DNA of 64,000 bases, from assembly GCF_004403945.1 (NCBI RefSeq), contig NZ_SOHM01000031.1:62001-126000 (forward strand), in the 5' to 3' direction. The DNA is from Cryobacterium lactosi (GTDB lineage Bacteria > Actinomycetota > Actinomycetes > Actinomycetales > Microbacteriaceae). The position numbers were made by a program, and so were the translations under genes. Positions 52,674 through 61,239 of the stretch are shown here, piece after piece. Under the pieces are notes generated by a model. That model saw only the letters and a program-made list of their open reading frames with translations. It was not told the origin of the DNA and did not search any database. The first letter of the stretch is position 1. Every line of letters starts with the position of its first letter.

Positions 52674-53081
52674 ATGACCACCTACACCGCGACGATCAGC
52701 CTTCCGCAGTCGCTTGATGATTCGTTCGCCTTCATGGCCGATCCCCGCAACCTTCCGTACTACTTTCCTCGAATCACCTCTGCCGAGCTCGTCGGGCCGG
52801 AGCTGGTGCGCACGACCGCGGTCATCAACACGGACGGTGCTGACGATGCCAGCGGTGAACCGGTCACTGCCGACGCGTGGTTCCGTTCCGACCCCGCCAA
52901 GCACGAAATCTCCTGGGGATCGCCCGACAACGACGAGTACCACGGGACACTTGTCGCAGAACAGGGCGAGAGTTCAACTCGCCTGCATCTCACCCTTGCA
53001 ACCTCGGCCAGCTACCCGGGAATCCAGGACAGCCTCGATGAGGCCTTGACATCGATCGCGGCCAAGCTCGCCGACGGTTAG
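52674..53081 (+). CDS. SRPBCC-fold protein
   Basis: A 135-aa protein from ATG 52674 (MTTYTATISLPQSLDD). The opening SLDDSFAFMADPRNLPYYFP is the standard START/Bet-v1-type beginning; a hydrophobic ligand cavity is expected. The frame is open from 52497 but only this start fits the fold. It lies seven bases before the YdeI-like gene, so they form an operon. Confidence 0.8.
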   Translation: MTTYTATISLPQSLDDSFAFMADPRNLPYYFPRITSAELVGPELVRTTAVINTDGADDASGEPVTADAWFRSDPAKHEISWGSPDNDEYHGTLVAEQGESSTRLHLTLATSASYPGIQDSLDEALTSIAAKLADG

Positions 53082-53088
53082 GTCAACC

Positions 53089-53700
53089 ATGGCCAGCCCG
53101 ACCACAGCACCGCGGGTCCACGCAGAAACTCGTGCGCAGTGGCGCCGTTGGTTGCTCGTCAACCATGAACTCGAACGCTCCGTGTGGCTGGTGTCCTGGA
53201 AGAAGGCCACAGGAAAACCCTCTGTCAGCTACGACGACGCCGTATCGGAGGCTCTGTGCGTGGGCTGGGTAGACAGCAAACCCCAGAAGCTCGACGATGA
53301 GCGAACGATGCTCTATTTTTCTCCCCGGAAACCGACAAGTGCGTGGTCTAGGCCGAACAAGATCAGGGTCGAAGCCCTGCGCGCAGCAGGACTCATGCTG
53401 CCCGCCGGCGAAGCGGTGATCGCGCAAGCGATCAGCAACGGTTCATGGGCTTTGCTGGATGAGGTCGAGGACCTCATTGTCCCGGCGGACCTTGTCGAGG
53501 CTTTCGACGACAACCCGCCAGCCCGGGCAAACTGGGACCAGTTCCCGCCCTCTGCCCGTCGCGGCATCCTCGAATGGATCGTCCAAGCCAAACGACCCCA
53601 AACCCGAGCCGCGAGAATCCTCGAGACCGCACAGCTCGCCTCCCAAAACCAACGCGCCGCCCAATGGAAAAAGGCGACCGATGGCAAAGGAAACGATTGA
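53089..53700 (+). CDS. YdeI/OmpD-associated family protein
   Basis: A 203-aa protein with the family pattern: WLLVNHELERSVWLVSWKKATGKPSVSYDDAVSEALCVGWVDS near the N-terminus, YFSPRKPTSAWSRPNK in the middle and a C-terminal helical domain (SARRGILEWIVQAKRPQTRAARI). Known as bacteriocin-protection or DUF1905-linked proteins; biochemical role not established. Confidence 0.85.
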   Translation: MASPTTAPRVHAETRAQWRRWLLVNHELERSVWLVSWKKATGKPSVSYDDAVSEALCVGWVDSKPQKLDDERTMLYFSPRKPTSAWSRPNKIRVEALRAAGLMLPAGEAVIAQAISNGSWALLDEVEDLIVPADLVEAFDDNPPARANWDQFPPSARRGILEWIVQAKRPQTRAARILETAQLASQNQRAAQWKKATDGKGND

Positions 53701-53813
53701 CTCGGAGGCGGAATCGGATCAGGCGGCGGCGACTTCAGCCCGCGGGGCGTGAGCACGGCATCCGCGCTGGCAGCGATTCCCGTTGCCACCGCCCTGATGG
53801 CTCGGGCTGAGGT

Positions 53814-54386
53814 TCATTTCAAGCACGCGCGGGTGAAGGGAAGATCGTCTGGTTCGTCGGGCCACTCGTCTACGCGATGACCCGGGTAATTGCTGTGTCG
53901 ACGGACGTCGCTGAGAGGGATGGCTCCTTCGCACGGTATGGCGATCAGATCACCGACAACCACATTGGCCGGCAGCCAAACCCACTGCATGTCATCTACA
54001 GGCCGGGGCCGGAGCTGCATGCGCTTGAGGTGAGCGACACTACGGCGTCCGACAACGCGAGCTGCCGACAGAATGGGGCGGCAATGGTCCAGCTCGGCGT
54101 CGACCCATACGACCTGGCGCCGGTGCGAACCGGTGAAACCGGTCTCCTCCACTCGGGTCAACAGAACGGTGATGAATCGTTCCGGAGCGGCAGCGGGCCG
54201 CTCCCCGGCGTCGGCAGCCGCGCCGATTCGTACCGCGGGAGTCCGGTCGTGGCTGGCGCGCACCAGGGAGAGCCCGTTGATGACGAGGTCGTCGTCGGTG
54301 TGGACGGTGCCGACCGGCCAACTGCCGACATCTGCTGGTCGGTGCGTCAGGGGTGTCCGGGCCAGGATGCTGGACATGAGAGTCAT
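53814..54386 (-). CDS. unknown protein, downstream member of a tandem paralogous pair
   Basis: 190 aa from ATG 54386, which follows AAGGAGCACTC (frame open to 54536). It starts MTLMSSILARTPLTHRP and shares an aligned plan with the next gene: SWPVGTVHTDDDLVINGLSL versus SWPESSQVTTTDVIVCGVSM, RQVVWVDAELDH versus ARVVLIDACLDT, and WLPANVVVGDLIAIPCEGAI versus DLPDDLREGDLLAIPCTGVV. Mostly predicted beta structure. No family recognised. The pair ends in a GDLxAIPC segment that could be a beta-barrel edge. Function unknown. Confidence 0.7.
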   Translation of the reverse strand: MTLMSSILARTPLTHRPADVGSWPVGTVHTDDDLVINGLSLVRASHDRTPAVRIGAAADAGERPAAAPERFITVLLTRVEETGFTGSHRRQVVWVDAELDHCRPILSAARVVGRRSVAHLKRMQLRPRPVDDMQWVWLPANVVVGDLIAIPCEGAIPLSDVRRHSNYPGHRVDEWPDEPDDLPFTRACLK

Positions 54387-54426
54387 GAGTGCTCCTTCAT
54401 GGGGTTCTGGTGGCCTGTGGGATGGG

Positions 54427-55011
54427 TCATGCGAGTTGCGCCAGCCAGGTGAATTCGGCGGCGCTGTCGGCGGGGCTGTCCGACGTGTCGGTGTGTACGA
54501 GCGGCCGGGCACGAATGTCCCGGAGGGCAACGACACCGGTGCAGGGGATGGCGAGCAGGTCGCCTTCTCGCAGATCGTCGGGCAGGTCCATCACGCCGCG
54601 GCCGATGCTCGGTGTTTCATGGGATTCGCCGGAGAGCAGGATCGCCGCGGTGCTCTTCACCGTGGAGGCTCGTCCGATAAGTCGGGTCTCTCGCCAGGTG
54701 GCGTTGACGGTGTCCAGGCACGCGTCGATGAGCACAACCCGCGCCGCATCGAAGTTCTTCAAGACCGCGGTGACTTGCACAACGACCACGGCGGCGTCCT
54801 GGTAAGGCGACCTGCGCCCATGCGTTCCGGGGATGACAGCGGCCGCGGTGTGCACACACGGTGTCTGGCACACCTCGACGAGGCGGGTCATCGAGACACC
54901 GCACACGATGACGTCGGTCGTGGTGACCTGAGAGGACTCCGGCCAGGAATCGATGCGCAGGGGGTCGGGAATTGAGCGCCGGAGGGAGGGCATGATCGCG
55001 GTGAGAGTCAT
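54427..55011 (-). CDS. unknown protein, upstream member of the tandem paralogous pair
   Basis: 194 aa from ATG 55011 (MTLTAIMPSLRRSIPD); both genes start with the same CTCATGACTCTCA. No strong ribosome site. It aligns with the 53814 gene throughout at low identity (see shared blocks given there), with a longer C-terminal tail of Ser/Asp/Ala. It contains four or five Cys (VCGVSM, CQTPCV, DACLD, IPCTG), against only one (IPCEG) in the aligned part of its partner. They are 40 bases apart and probably co-transcribed. Function unknown. Confidence 0.65.
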   Translation of the reverse strand: MTLTAIMPSLRRSIPDPLRIDSWPESSQVTTTDVIVCGVSMTRLVEVCQTPCVHTAAAVIPGTHGRRSPYQDAAVVVVQVTAVLKNFDAARVVLIDACLDTVNATWRETRLIGRASTVKSTAAILLSGESHETPSIGRGVMDLPDDLREGDLLAIPCTGVVALRDIRARPLVHTDTSDSPADSAAEFTWLAQLA

Positions 55012-55254
55012 GAGCGCGAGCCCGTGCCACGGTTGCTCGGTTTGAGGGGATCCGATGTGGTGCGCTCAGGTGTTGTCATGCTTCAGTCCTACTGGCCCGG
55101 CGACGGGAATCCTTGCCCCCTAACGGAAAGCAGACGGGTTTCTCACGGAACCGCTACGGAGCGGCTCGGCGGGATACGGCCGCACCGGACCCCGGAACCT
55201 CTTTAATGGTCAAGAACTGACGTCGATACCGGGGCCCGATACTACTGTTGCCCT

Positions 55255-55911
55255 ATGTCGACAACCGATCCGCTGCCCGACCGTCCCGCCCCGGATAACC
55301 CGTCCGGGAAGCTTATTCTCGTGCGCCACGGGGAGACGGAGTGGTCGAAGAGCGGCAAACACACGGGGCTCACGGATGTTCCGCTCACCGCCCGGGGAGA
55401 GGACCTTGCCCGCGGCGCGGGCAGTTTGGTGGACTGCTACGATTTCTCGCTCGTGCTGACGTCACCGCTGCAGCGTGCGCGGCGGACCGCAGAGCTCGCC
55501 GGCCTGGATGCCGAGGTCGACCCGCTTCTCGTTGAATGGGACTACGGCGGGTATGAGGGGCGCACGACGCGCGAGATCCGCCGCGAGCTCGGCTACAACT
55601 GGAGCGCTTTCACCCACGGCGTGATTCGTGGGGAGACGCCTGGTGAGACTGTCGAGGAGGTCGCCGGCCGCGCATCGCGGGTGCTCACGCGGGTGCTGCC
55701 TGCGATGGAGACGGGAGATGTCGCCCTGGTCGCGCACGGCCATTTCTTGCGCATCCTCACGGCCGTGTACCTGCGAATGGCCCCTCGATTCGGCGCTCAA
55801 ATCACCCTGGATGCCGGATCGGTCTCCGTGCTCAGCTTCTACCGTGAGCAGCCGGCCATCTTGTCGTGGAACTACGGAGCCGAGCTGCCCATGGTGCCCT
55901 CAGAGTCCTGA
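55255..55911 (+). CDS. histidine phosphatase (phosphoglycerate mutase-like)
   Basis: A 218-aa protein. Catalytic RHGE is at 24-27 (LILVRHGETEW), the SPLQRARRTAEL element follows, then EWDYGGYEG with an acid residue and VAHGHFLR with the second His. The start has 17 extra disordered residues. Broad-specificity phosphatase of the PhoE/GpmB type; acid phosphatase is likely, true glycolytic mutase unlikely by length. Confidence 0.88.
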   Translation: MSTTDPLPDRPAPDNPSGKLILVRHGETEWSKSGKHTGLTDVPLTARGEDLARGAGSLVDCYDFSLVLTSPLQRARRTAELAGLDAEVDPLLVEWDYGGYEGRTTREIRRELGYNWSAFTHGVIRGETPGETVEEVAGRASRVLTRVLPAMETGDVALVAHGHFLRILTAVYLRMAPRFGAQITLDAGSVSVLSFYREQPAILSWNYGAELPMVPSES

Positions 55912-55965
55912 GGCGGACCCCGAGCTGCTGGAGGACTTGGGATCCGCCGGTGGAAACCGAGGAGA

Positions 55966-57186
55966 TCAGCCGTGGGTGGGGAGTTTCGCACCTGTCACAT
56001 CGACCTGTTCCGGCATCGCCGGGACTTTGAACGACGCGCGTTTGTGAAGCGCGGCCACGACGAGGAACACAACCAGCCCGAGCACAGTGAGCCCCGCGCC
56101 AACGAGTGGCAAGGCGTTGTAGTCGTACCCGCGGCGGAGCACCTCCCCGCCTATGGCGGAGCCGAGACTGACACCAGCCATGAACGATGCCGAGGCGATG
56201 GCTGAAATGAACGGCGATGTGACGTTTGCGACCTCGACCGCGAAGGATTGCAGTGGCGGGACCATCCCGAATCCGGCGGCGCCGAGCACGCCGAGCAACA
56301 CGATGACCGCGAAGATATTCGTGTCGAGAAAGGAGAAGGCGACGAGAGCGGCGGCCAAAACGACCATCGCGGTGACTGTCGTGCCGCGGATGGACTTGTC
56401 GGCGAAGACCCCGGCGTAGTGGGTTCCCACTACAAGGCCAACCCCGAACACGAGGAGCAGCCAGACGACTGCGCCGGATGAGGCACCGGTTCGCTCCTGG
56501 AGCATCGGCTCGATATAGGTGAACATGATGAACAGGCCGCCGTAAGCGAGTGCCATCGCGGCGTACGTCAGCCAGAGCCGCACGGTGCGAAGGGCGGCGC
56601 CGACGCTACCGGAGGCGGCAACGACTGCCTCGGCACTGCGAGGCAGCACCGTGATGAGACCGATCAGGGATACCACGGCGAGCACCGTCACGAACCAGAA
56701 GACGCTTCTCCAGCCCCAGGCGTTGCCGGCGAGGTTGCCGATGACAACACCGAGGACGTTGGAGATGGTGAGGCCCGAAAAGACCAGCGCGATGGCGCGG
56801 CCGCGTCTCGCGGTTGTGACAAGGTCGCTGGCGATTGTGATCGCCACTCCCATGAAGGCGCCGAGCATGGCGCCGGCGAGCGCGCGGGTCAGCACGGCGA
56901 GGAGGAGCGTGGGCGACAGCGCGGTACCGATGTTGGCGACGAGGAACACAGCCACGAGAATAATGGTGAGTAGCTTGTGTGGAACCCGAAGCGTCGCGGC
57001 GGCGATCAGCGGCCCGCCGATAACCCCGCCCAACGCGAATCCAGTGGTGATCAATCCCGCGTCGGCAACGGGTACAGCGAATCCGTCAGCGACTGACAGC
57101 AGTTGGCCGTTCGGCGCGAACTCGGCGGTTCCGAGAGCGAATGACGTCAGCGCGAGGGCATAGAGGGGAAGCGGAGAGGATCTCAT
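55966..57186 (-). CDS. MFS exporter, DHA1 (12-helix) family
   Basis: A 406-aa protein beginning MRSSPLPLYALALTSFALGT with the sugar-efflux/AraJ-CmlA-type opening ALGTAEFAPNG. Motif A-like loops are weak, GVIGGPLIAA (helix 3) and ALVFSGLTISNVLGVVIG (motif C, helix 5) are typical DHA1 features. Probably a drug:H+ antiporter. Divergent from the XRE regulator at 57288, which likely controls it. Confidence 0.87.
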   Translation of the reverse strand: MRSSPLPLYALALTSFALGTAEFAPNGQLLSVADGFAVPVADAGLITTGFALGGVIGGPLIAAATLRVPHKLLTIILVAVFLVANIGTALSPTLLLAVLTRALAGAMLGAFMGVAITIASDLVTTARRGRAIALVFSGLTISNVLGVVIGNLAGNAWGWRSVFWFVTVLAVVSLIGLITVLPRSAEAVVAASGSVGAALRTVRLWLTYAAMALAYGGLFIMFTYIEPMLQERTGASSGAVVWLLLVFGVGLVVGTHYAGVFADKSIRGTTVTAMVVLAAALVAFSFLDTNIFAVIVLLGVLGAAGFGMVPPLQSFAVEVANVTSPFISAIASASFMAGVSLGSAIGGEVLRRGYDYNALPLVGAGLTVLGLVVFLVVAALHKRASFKVPAMPEQVDVTGAKLPTHG

Positions 57187-57287
57187 CCCTCTATCGTCGA
57201 GCGGCTAGCAGGCGGCTACCAGATACCGCTGATTCATACCCATCACAGGGAATGGTTAGCCCGGAACGATGGACGTAGCGTTAAGCC

Positions 57288-58175
57288 ATGAATAGTCCAG
57301 GCCCCCTCGCCGAGTATCTGCGCGCCAAGCGCGCTGACCTACTGCCGGACCGCACGCAGCTGGCCGGCTATGGCGCCCGGCGGCGAGTGCGAGGGCTTCG
57401 GCGCGAGGAGGTCGCGCAGCTCGCCGGCGTGAGCATTGGCTACTACACGCGTCTGGAACAGGGTCACAGCCGGCACGCCTCCGATGAGGTTCTGCTCGCG
57501 ATCGCGATCGCATTGCAGCTGACCGTGACCGAGACCGAACACCTGCTGGATGTTTCACAGGCGCGAATGCCGTTACGCGGCCCTGCTGCCCCTCCCATCG
57601 AGGTCGCCAGCCCCACAGCGCTCAAGATGCTCGGCTTCGTCACGGACCGTCCAGCCGTGCTCCTCGGTCGCCGCGACGACGTACTCGCCTGGAACCGGCT
57701 CGGGCACGCGCTCATCGCCCCCTACCTCCCGTTCACCGCTCCGGGTATAACGAGTGAACGCCCGTCGCTGCCACGCATGCTTTTTCTCGACGCCCCAACC
57801 CGAGCTCTGTATCCGAACTGGATGAAAGAGGCCGGGCAAGTCGTCGCGTACCACCGAATGGTCAGCGGTAAACATCCCGACGACACGGCGCTCATCGCGC
57901 TCGTCGGAGAACTCGTCATGAAGGATCCCGCGTTCGCGACGCTGTGGTCGGAGGGTCGCGTCGGCGAATGCATCTCCGGCAGCAAACAATTCCACCACCC
58001 GCTGGCGGGGGACTTCACCGCCACCTACGACCTCTGGGCGCAAGCCAGCTACCCCGAGCATCGTCTCGAAATCTACGACCCCGAGGAGCCCGACCGGGTC
58101 ATTGCAGCGTTGCGGCGCGTACCCGAGGCCGGACTCGGCGCGCACGACGTACCAGAGGCGCACACCGTCTCCTAG
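57288..58175 (+). CDS. XRE-family regulator with MmyB-like ligand domain
   Basis: A 295-aa protein. The N-terminal HTH is in RRRVRGLRREEVAQLAGVSIGYYTRLEQG (residues ~30-60), the standard form of the MmyB group; residues ~110-290 are the ligand-binding domain with RPAVLLGRRDDVLAWNRLGHAL and the final HHPLAGDFTATYDLWAQ... HRLEIYDPE. The Streptomyces MmyB PAS-like domain binds fatty acids; relatives sit beside oxidoreductases or exporters. Here the divergent MFS exporter is the likely target. Confidence 0.88.
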   Translation: MNSPGPLAEYLRAKRADLLPDRTQLAGYGARRRVRGLRREEVAQLAGVSIGYYTRLEQGHSRHASDEVLLAIAIALQLTVTETEHLLDVSQARMPLRGPAAPPIEVASPTALKMLGFVTDRPAVLLGRRDDVLAWNRLGHALIAPYLPFTAPGITSERPSLPRMLFLDAPTRALYPNWMKEAGQVVAYHRMVSGKHPDDTALIALVGELVMKDPAFATLWSEGRVGECISGSKQFHHPLAGDFTATYDLWAQASYPEHRLEIYDPEEPDRVIAALRRVPEAGLGAHDVPEAHTVS

Positions 58176-58187
58176 ACGGGAGGCGCT

Positions 58188-58550
58188 TCAGCTCGACCGG
58201 CGGGCAGCGTTGATCTTGTCCACCTGTCCGAGGGGATCGTCGACGGTGAGGACCAGTCGGTCGAAACGTTCGGCAGGGTCGAGCTCTATGACGATGGCGG
58301 CCTCATAGCCGACGATGTTCCAGAACTGCCGCTTGCCGTTCGTGTAGAACGTGCCCGCCACTTTGCGTGGAAGGTGCAGGCCGGGAAAACGGATGCCTGT
58401 GGGATCGTCGATCACGGTCGGGTCGAAGAAGGCGCCTCTCACCTGCTTCAGCGGAATCTGGATGCGTCGGGTGAACGACCACAGCCTGTCGAGGCCTCGG
58501 GGTTCGATCACCAGCTGATCGCCGGCGATGATCAGGTGGTTGCCGCTCAT
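58188..58550 (-). CDS. PH-like-domain protein, unknown function
   Basis: A 120-aa protein from ATG 58550, overlapping the protease stop (ATGA). A beta-rich sequence (LIIAGDQLVIEPRGLDRLWSF, RIQIPLKQVRGAFFDP, GIRFPGLHLPRKVAGTF, LVLTVDDPLGQVDKI) resembles bacterial PH-like domains. It is last gene in a three-gene operon with the CPBP protease and a HTH-DUF3887 protein. Confidence 0.65.
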   Translation of the reverse strand: MSGNHLIIAGDQLVIEPRGLDRLWSFTRRIQIPLKQVRGAFFDPTVIDDPTGIRFPGLHLPRKVAGTFYTNGKRQFWNIVGYEAAIVIELDPAERFDRLVLTVDDPLGQVDKINAARRSS

Positions 58551-59557
58551 CTCCGGTTGCCTGCACCGCGGGCGGACACCGCCAGGTCGGGTGCCGGCGG
58601 CTTAGCTTCGGCTGCGGTTTGCGCGACCGCGGGGCGGCGAAACTGACCGGTGGCGACGAGGACGATCACGAGTGCGAGCGGAACGATCCAGCCGGTCCAG
58701 CCCAACGGAGTCGCCTGCGTGGTGTCGATGTACTCGCCCGCCATGGAGAAGATCATGATGGTGCCGGCAGCCCCGTTGAACGCAGCGTGTGCGAGGGCTG
58801 CGGGCCACACCGAGTTGGAGCGAAGGCGCAGCCAGCCGAAGACCGCACCAACGAGGATGCACATGCCGACCATCATGGTGAGGCCGAGCCAGCCCGGCGC
58901 GTCGGGGTAGTTGTATCCGAGGAGGACCATCGGTGCGTGCCAGAGTCCCCAGATGACGCCCGAGATCACAATCGCCGGTACCGTTCCGAGCGGCATGAGT
59001 TTCGGGAGAAGCCAGCCTCGCCAGCCGAGTTCCTCTCCGAGTGCCGGAATGAGGTTGAGGAACGCCGCCACGGGGAGCATGAGCAGCTGGATGGCGACGA
59101 GCATGCCGAGATCAATGGTCAACTCGCCCGTGCCCGCAGCCTGTGCCCGTTGGGCGAGGTCCTGCTCAAATCCCGAGAAATTCACGAAGTCGGCCGGATA
59201 CACCCCCAGCAGCGCACCAATTGGAAGCGAGACGAGAACGAGCGCGATCGGCACGAAGATTCCCAAGAGGGAGTATTTGACCAGTCGGCGCACGGGCTTC
59301 AACGGCCAGAGCCCGAGCAATCTGGCTTTCTGCCGATCCCGGTCGACGAAGAACACCATGATCAGCGCCGCGATCGCGGGCGTCGCCATGGTCGCGACTG
59401 CGACGGTCGCGATCGTGCCCGTCGGGCTATCGATTCCGTCGCCGAACCAGAGCGGGAGCGCGATAATCCACGCGAGCACAAAGGCGATCGACAGAAAGAT
59501 TGTGATGGAGCGGATGTCCCGGCCACTCAGCCGAGAACGTGCTGGCGTGTCATGCAT
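58547..59557 (-). CDS. CPBP intramembrane metalloprotease
   Basis: 336 aa from ATG 59557, preceded by GGAGGAGATTTC; a GTG at 59587 overlapping the previous stop is an alternative. Motifs: GEELGWRG (174-181), WHAP (206-209), HAAFNG (257-262), the full metal-binding set of the CAAX/bacteriocin-processing family. About eight helices. Middle gene of the operon; regulated intramembrane proteolysis or peptide processing is possible. Confidence 0.88.
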   Translation of the reverse strand: MHDTPARSRLSGRDIRSITIFLSIAFVLAWIIALPLWFGDGIDSPTGTIATVAVATMATPAIAALIMVFFVDRDRQKARLLGLWPLKPVRRLVKYSLLGIFVPIALVLVSLPIGALLGVYPADFVNFSGFEQDLAQRAQAAGTGELTIDLGMLVAIQLLMLPVAAFLNLIPALGEELGWRGWLLPKLMPLGTVPAIVISGVIWGLWHAPMVLLGYNYPDAPGWLGLTMMVGMCILVGAVFGWLRLRSNSVWPAALAHAAFNGAAGTIMIFSMAGEYIDTTQATPLGWTGWIVPLALVIVLVATGQFRRPAVAQTAAEAKPPAPDLAVSARGAGNRR

Positions 59558-59583
59558 GAAATCTCCTCCGGAGGTGTGGACGG

Positions 59584-60192
59584 TCACGGCGTCTCCTCGG
59601 GGAGAATGTGCAGGCCCGCGATGGTCCGGTCGTCGCGGAACGCGATTCGCACGGTGTAGTCGCCTGCCTCCATGGAGAGTGGAGTGTTGGTCACCGTCAC
59701 ATCGCCGGCCCGCGTCACGACAGGTTCTCCCTGTCCTTCGAACCCCCCGGACAAGCCCACGATCTGCGACCACGCCGCCGCTAGGGCATCCTCGGAGAGG
59801 CCGTCCCGCATCGCTGGATCGAATCGCTCGGTGACGAGCTCCCATCGACCGGCCGCAAGGTCGTGAACGACCGATCGGGCCAATTCTGCGGCGTCGTTGA
59901 GGGGCGTGGTATTCATGAGTTCTCCTGTTCGTGGGTCAATCGGTTTGCCGTAGCGCTGGAAGGCTGCTTGACGACTCACGCCAAGGGCGTCACCGATGGT
60001 CTGCCACGTAGCACCGCGCTCACGCGACTGCTGGACGACCGAGCGAACGACCTCCTCGGCAGCCGACTGGATCCTGAGCGAGTACCCGATCGCGCCGGCA
60101 AAGTCGTCGCTGTCTGTCAGAACGCGGGCCGCGAGGAATGCGTCTGCGTGCCGCTTGAGGTCTTGCATTGCTGTTGTCAAGTTATTTTGCAT
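59584..60192 (-). CDS. HTH-DUF3887 fusion protein, putative regulator
   Basis: A 202-aa protein. Residues ~30-90 form an HTH (QQSRERGATWQTIGDALGVSRQAAFQRYG); residues ~95-200 are a DUF3887-like domain (VHDLAAGRWELVTERFDPAMRD, ALAAAWSQIVGLSGGFEGQGEPV, AGDYTVRIAFRDDRTIAGLHILPE), a NTF2-like fold. ATG 60192 lies one base from a 19-base perfect palindrome, so the transcript may be leaderless or ATG 60168 is used. The operon order suggests it controls the protease and PH-like genes. Confidence 0.75.
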   Translation of the reverse strand: MQNNLTTAMQDLKRHADAFLAARVLTDSDDFAGAIGYSLRIQSAAEEVVRSVVQQSRERGATWQTIGDALGVSRQAAFQRYGKPIDPRTGELMNTTPLNDAAELARSVVHDLAAGRWELVTERFDPAMRDGLSEDALAAAWSQIVGLSGGFEGQGEPVVTRAGDVTVTNTPLSMEAGDYTVRIAFRDDRTIAGLHILPEETP

Positions 60193-60193
60193 G

Positions 60194-60212
60194 TGTAAAG
60201 CTTAGCTTTACA
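60194..60212. promoter_or_regulatory. 19-base perfect palindrome, operator of the HTH-DUF3887 operon
   Basis: TGTAAAGCT-T-AGCTTTACA, exact nine-base arms, directly abutting the ATG of the HTH gene. The placement would block transcription if bound. Confidence 0.7.
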
Positions 60213-60321
60213 ACGCTCGCAATTGCAACACTTGAGTCGCTCGAATCGTCTGCTCGCGTCGCACGCTTCAACGCGCTCAGACCCGACCTGGGGGAGCGGA
60301 GGCGGAGCGGTTAGTGCCCGG

Positions 60322-60696
60322 TCAGTTTTGAGCGTCGAACCGCTTGCGCGAGAGCTCGACCTCGGTCATGTTCTGCGTGGTCCACTGAAGAAGCGCATCG
60401 ACGAGTTGGTTGAGGGTGTCACCGACGGGGGCGACGCGGTATTCCACGGCGACTGGGCGCACTGGGAGCACGAGCCGTTCGATCATGCCGTTGCGCTCGA
60501 GACGACGCAGGGTGGTCGTGAGGGACTTCTGCCCGATAGCTGGGATCGCCCGCCGGAGCTCGTTGAAGCGGAGCGGTCGGCCGCAGAGCTGGTCGAGTAC
60601 TTGGAGTGACCATTTGTCGAGTACCTGGTCGAGGAGTTCGCGGTGCGGTTCGGTGACCTGCAGTAGGTCGGCGCCAGCGTGCGCGGTGTCATTCAT
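60322..60696 (-). CDS. HxlR-family regulator
   Basis: A 124-aa winged-helix protein: LDQVLDKWSLQVLDQLCGRPLRFNEL, IGQKSLTTTLRRLERNGMIERLV and PVAVEYRVAPVGDTLNQL. The usual N-terminal redox Cys is absent, though one Cys remains in DQLCG. Divergent from a RidA-family gene, 80 bases away, with direct repeats between. It also serves as a full-length comparison for the remnant at 40.0 kb. Confidence 0.87.
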   Translation of the reverse strand: MNDTAHAGADLLQVTEPHRELLDQVLDKWSLQVLDQLCGRPLRFNELRRAIPAIGQKSLTTTLRRLERNGMIERLVLPVRPVAVEYRVAPVGDTLNQLVDALLQWTTQNMTEVELSRKRFDAQN

Positions 60697-60697
60697 A

Positions 60698-60735
60698 GCA
60701 CCTAGTCTCGTTGAAGTTCCCTCGGTGCACCTAGT
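60698..60735. promoter_or_regulatory. direct repeats GCACCTAGT in the HxlR/RidA gap
   Basis: Two identical 9-base copies at 60698-60706 and 60727-60735, 29 bases apart, in the divergent promoter. Candidate HxlR binding sites. Confidence 0.45.
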
Positions 60736-60776
60736 AGAAATGAGAAACCAACGAAGACTCTAACAAAGGAAGAACC

Positions 60777-61187
60777 ATGACTGTCCGCACTTTCTCGCCT
60801 GACAATATGTTCCAGCCCGTGCCCTACCACCACGTCGCCGTCGGGACCGGCACCCGCCACGTTCACGTCGCCGGCCAGATCTCCCGCGACGGCAATGCCA
60901 ACCTCATCGCCACGGGCGATCTTGCCGGCCAGGTCGCCCAGGTCCTCCGCAACACCGCACGTGGCCTCGAAGGAGCCGGAGCGACGTTCGCCGACGTGGT
61001 GCGCCTGCGTTTCTTCCTGACCAACTCGACACCGGATATGTTCGGCGAATTCATGGCCGGAATCGAGTCGGTCGCAGAGGAACTCGGTTTGCCGAGTCCG
61101 CTTCCTCCTCTGTCGGCCATCGGTGTCGACTTCCTGTTCGAGCCCGACGTCCTGGTGGAGCTTGAGGCCTACGCCATCCTCGACTGA
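60777..61187 (+). CDS. RidA/YjgF-family protein
   Basis: A 136-aa protein starting MTVRTFSPDNMFQP with AAAGGAAG upstream. HVAGQISRDGN, LRNTARGLEGAGATFADVVRLRFFLTN and PPLSAIGVDFL match the RidA enamine/imine deaminase fold, but the catalytic Arg position (normally followed by ...R.AV) reads LSAIGV, so the canonical deaminase activity is doubtful. Probably regulated by the divergent HxlR. Confidence 0.85.
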   Translation: MTVRTFSPDNMFQPVPYHHVAVGTGTRHVHVAGQISRDGNANLIATGDLAGQVAQVLRNTARGLEGAGATFADVVRLRFFLTNSTPDMFGEFMAGIESVAEELGLPSPLPPLSAIGVDFLFEPDVLVELEAYAILD

Positions 61188-61239
61188 CGTTCGCTGGTCC
61201 CTCGTGGAGGGCACGCCCGTGCGGGATCAGGTACCGAGT

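Noticed and set aside
58619-59834. Two long plus-strand frames over the CPBP gene
   Set aside because: Antisense; charged, low-complexity products.
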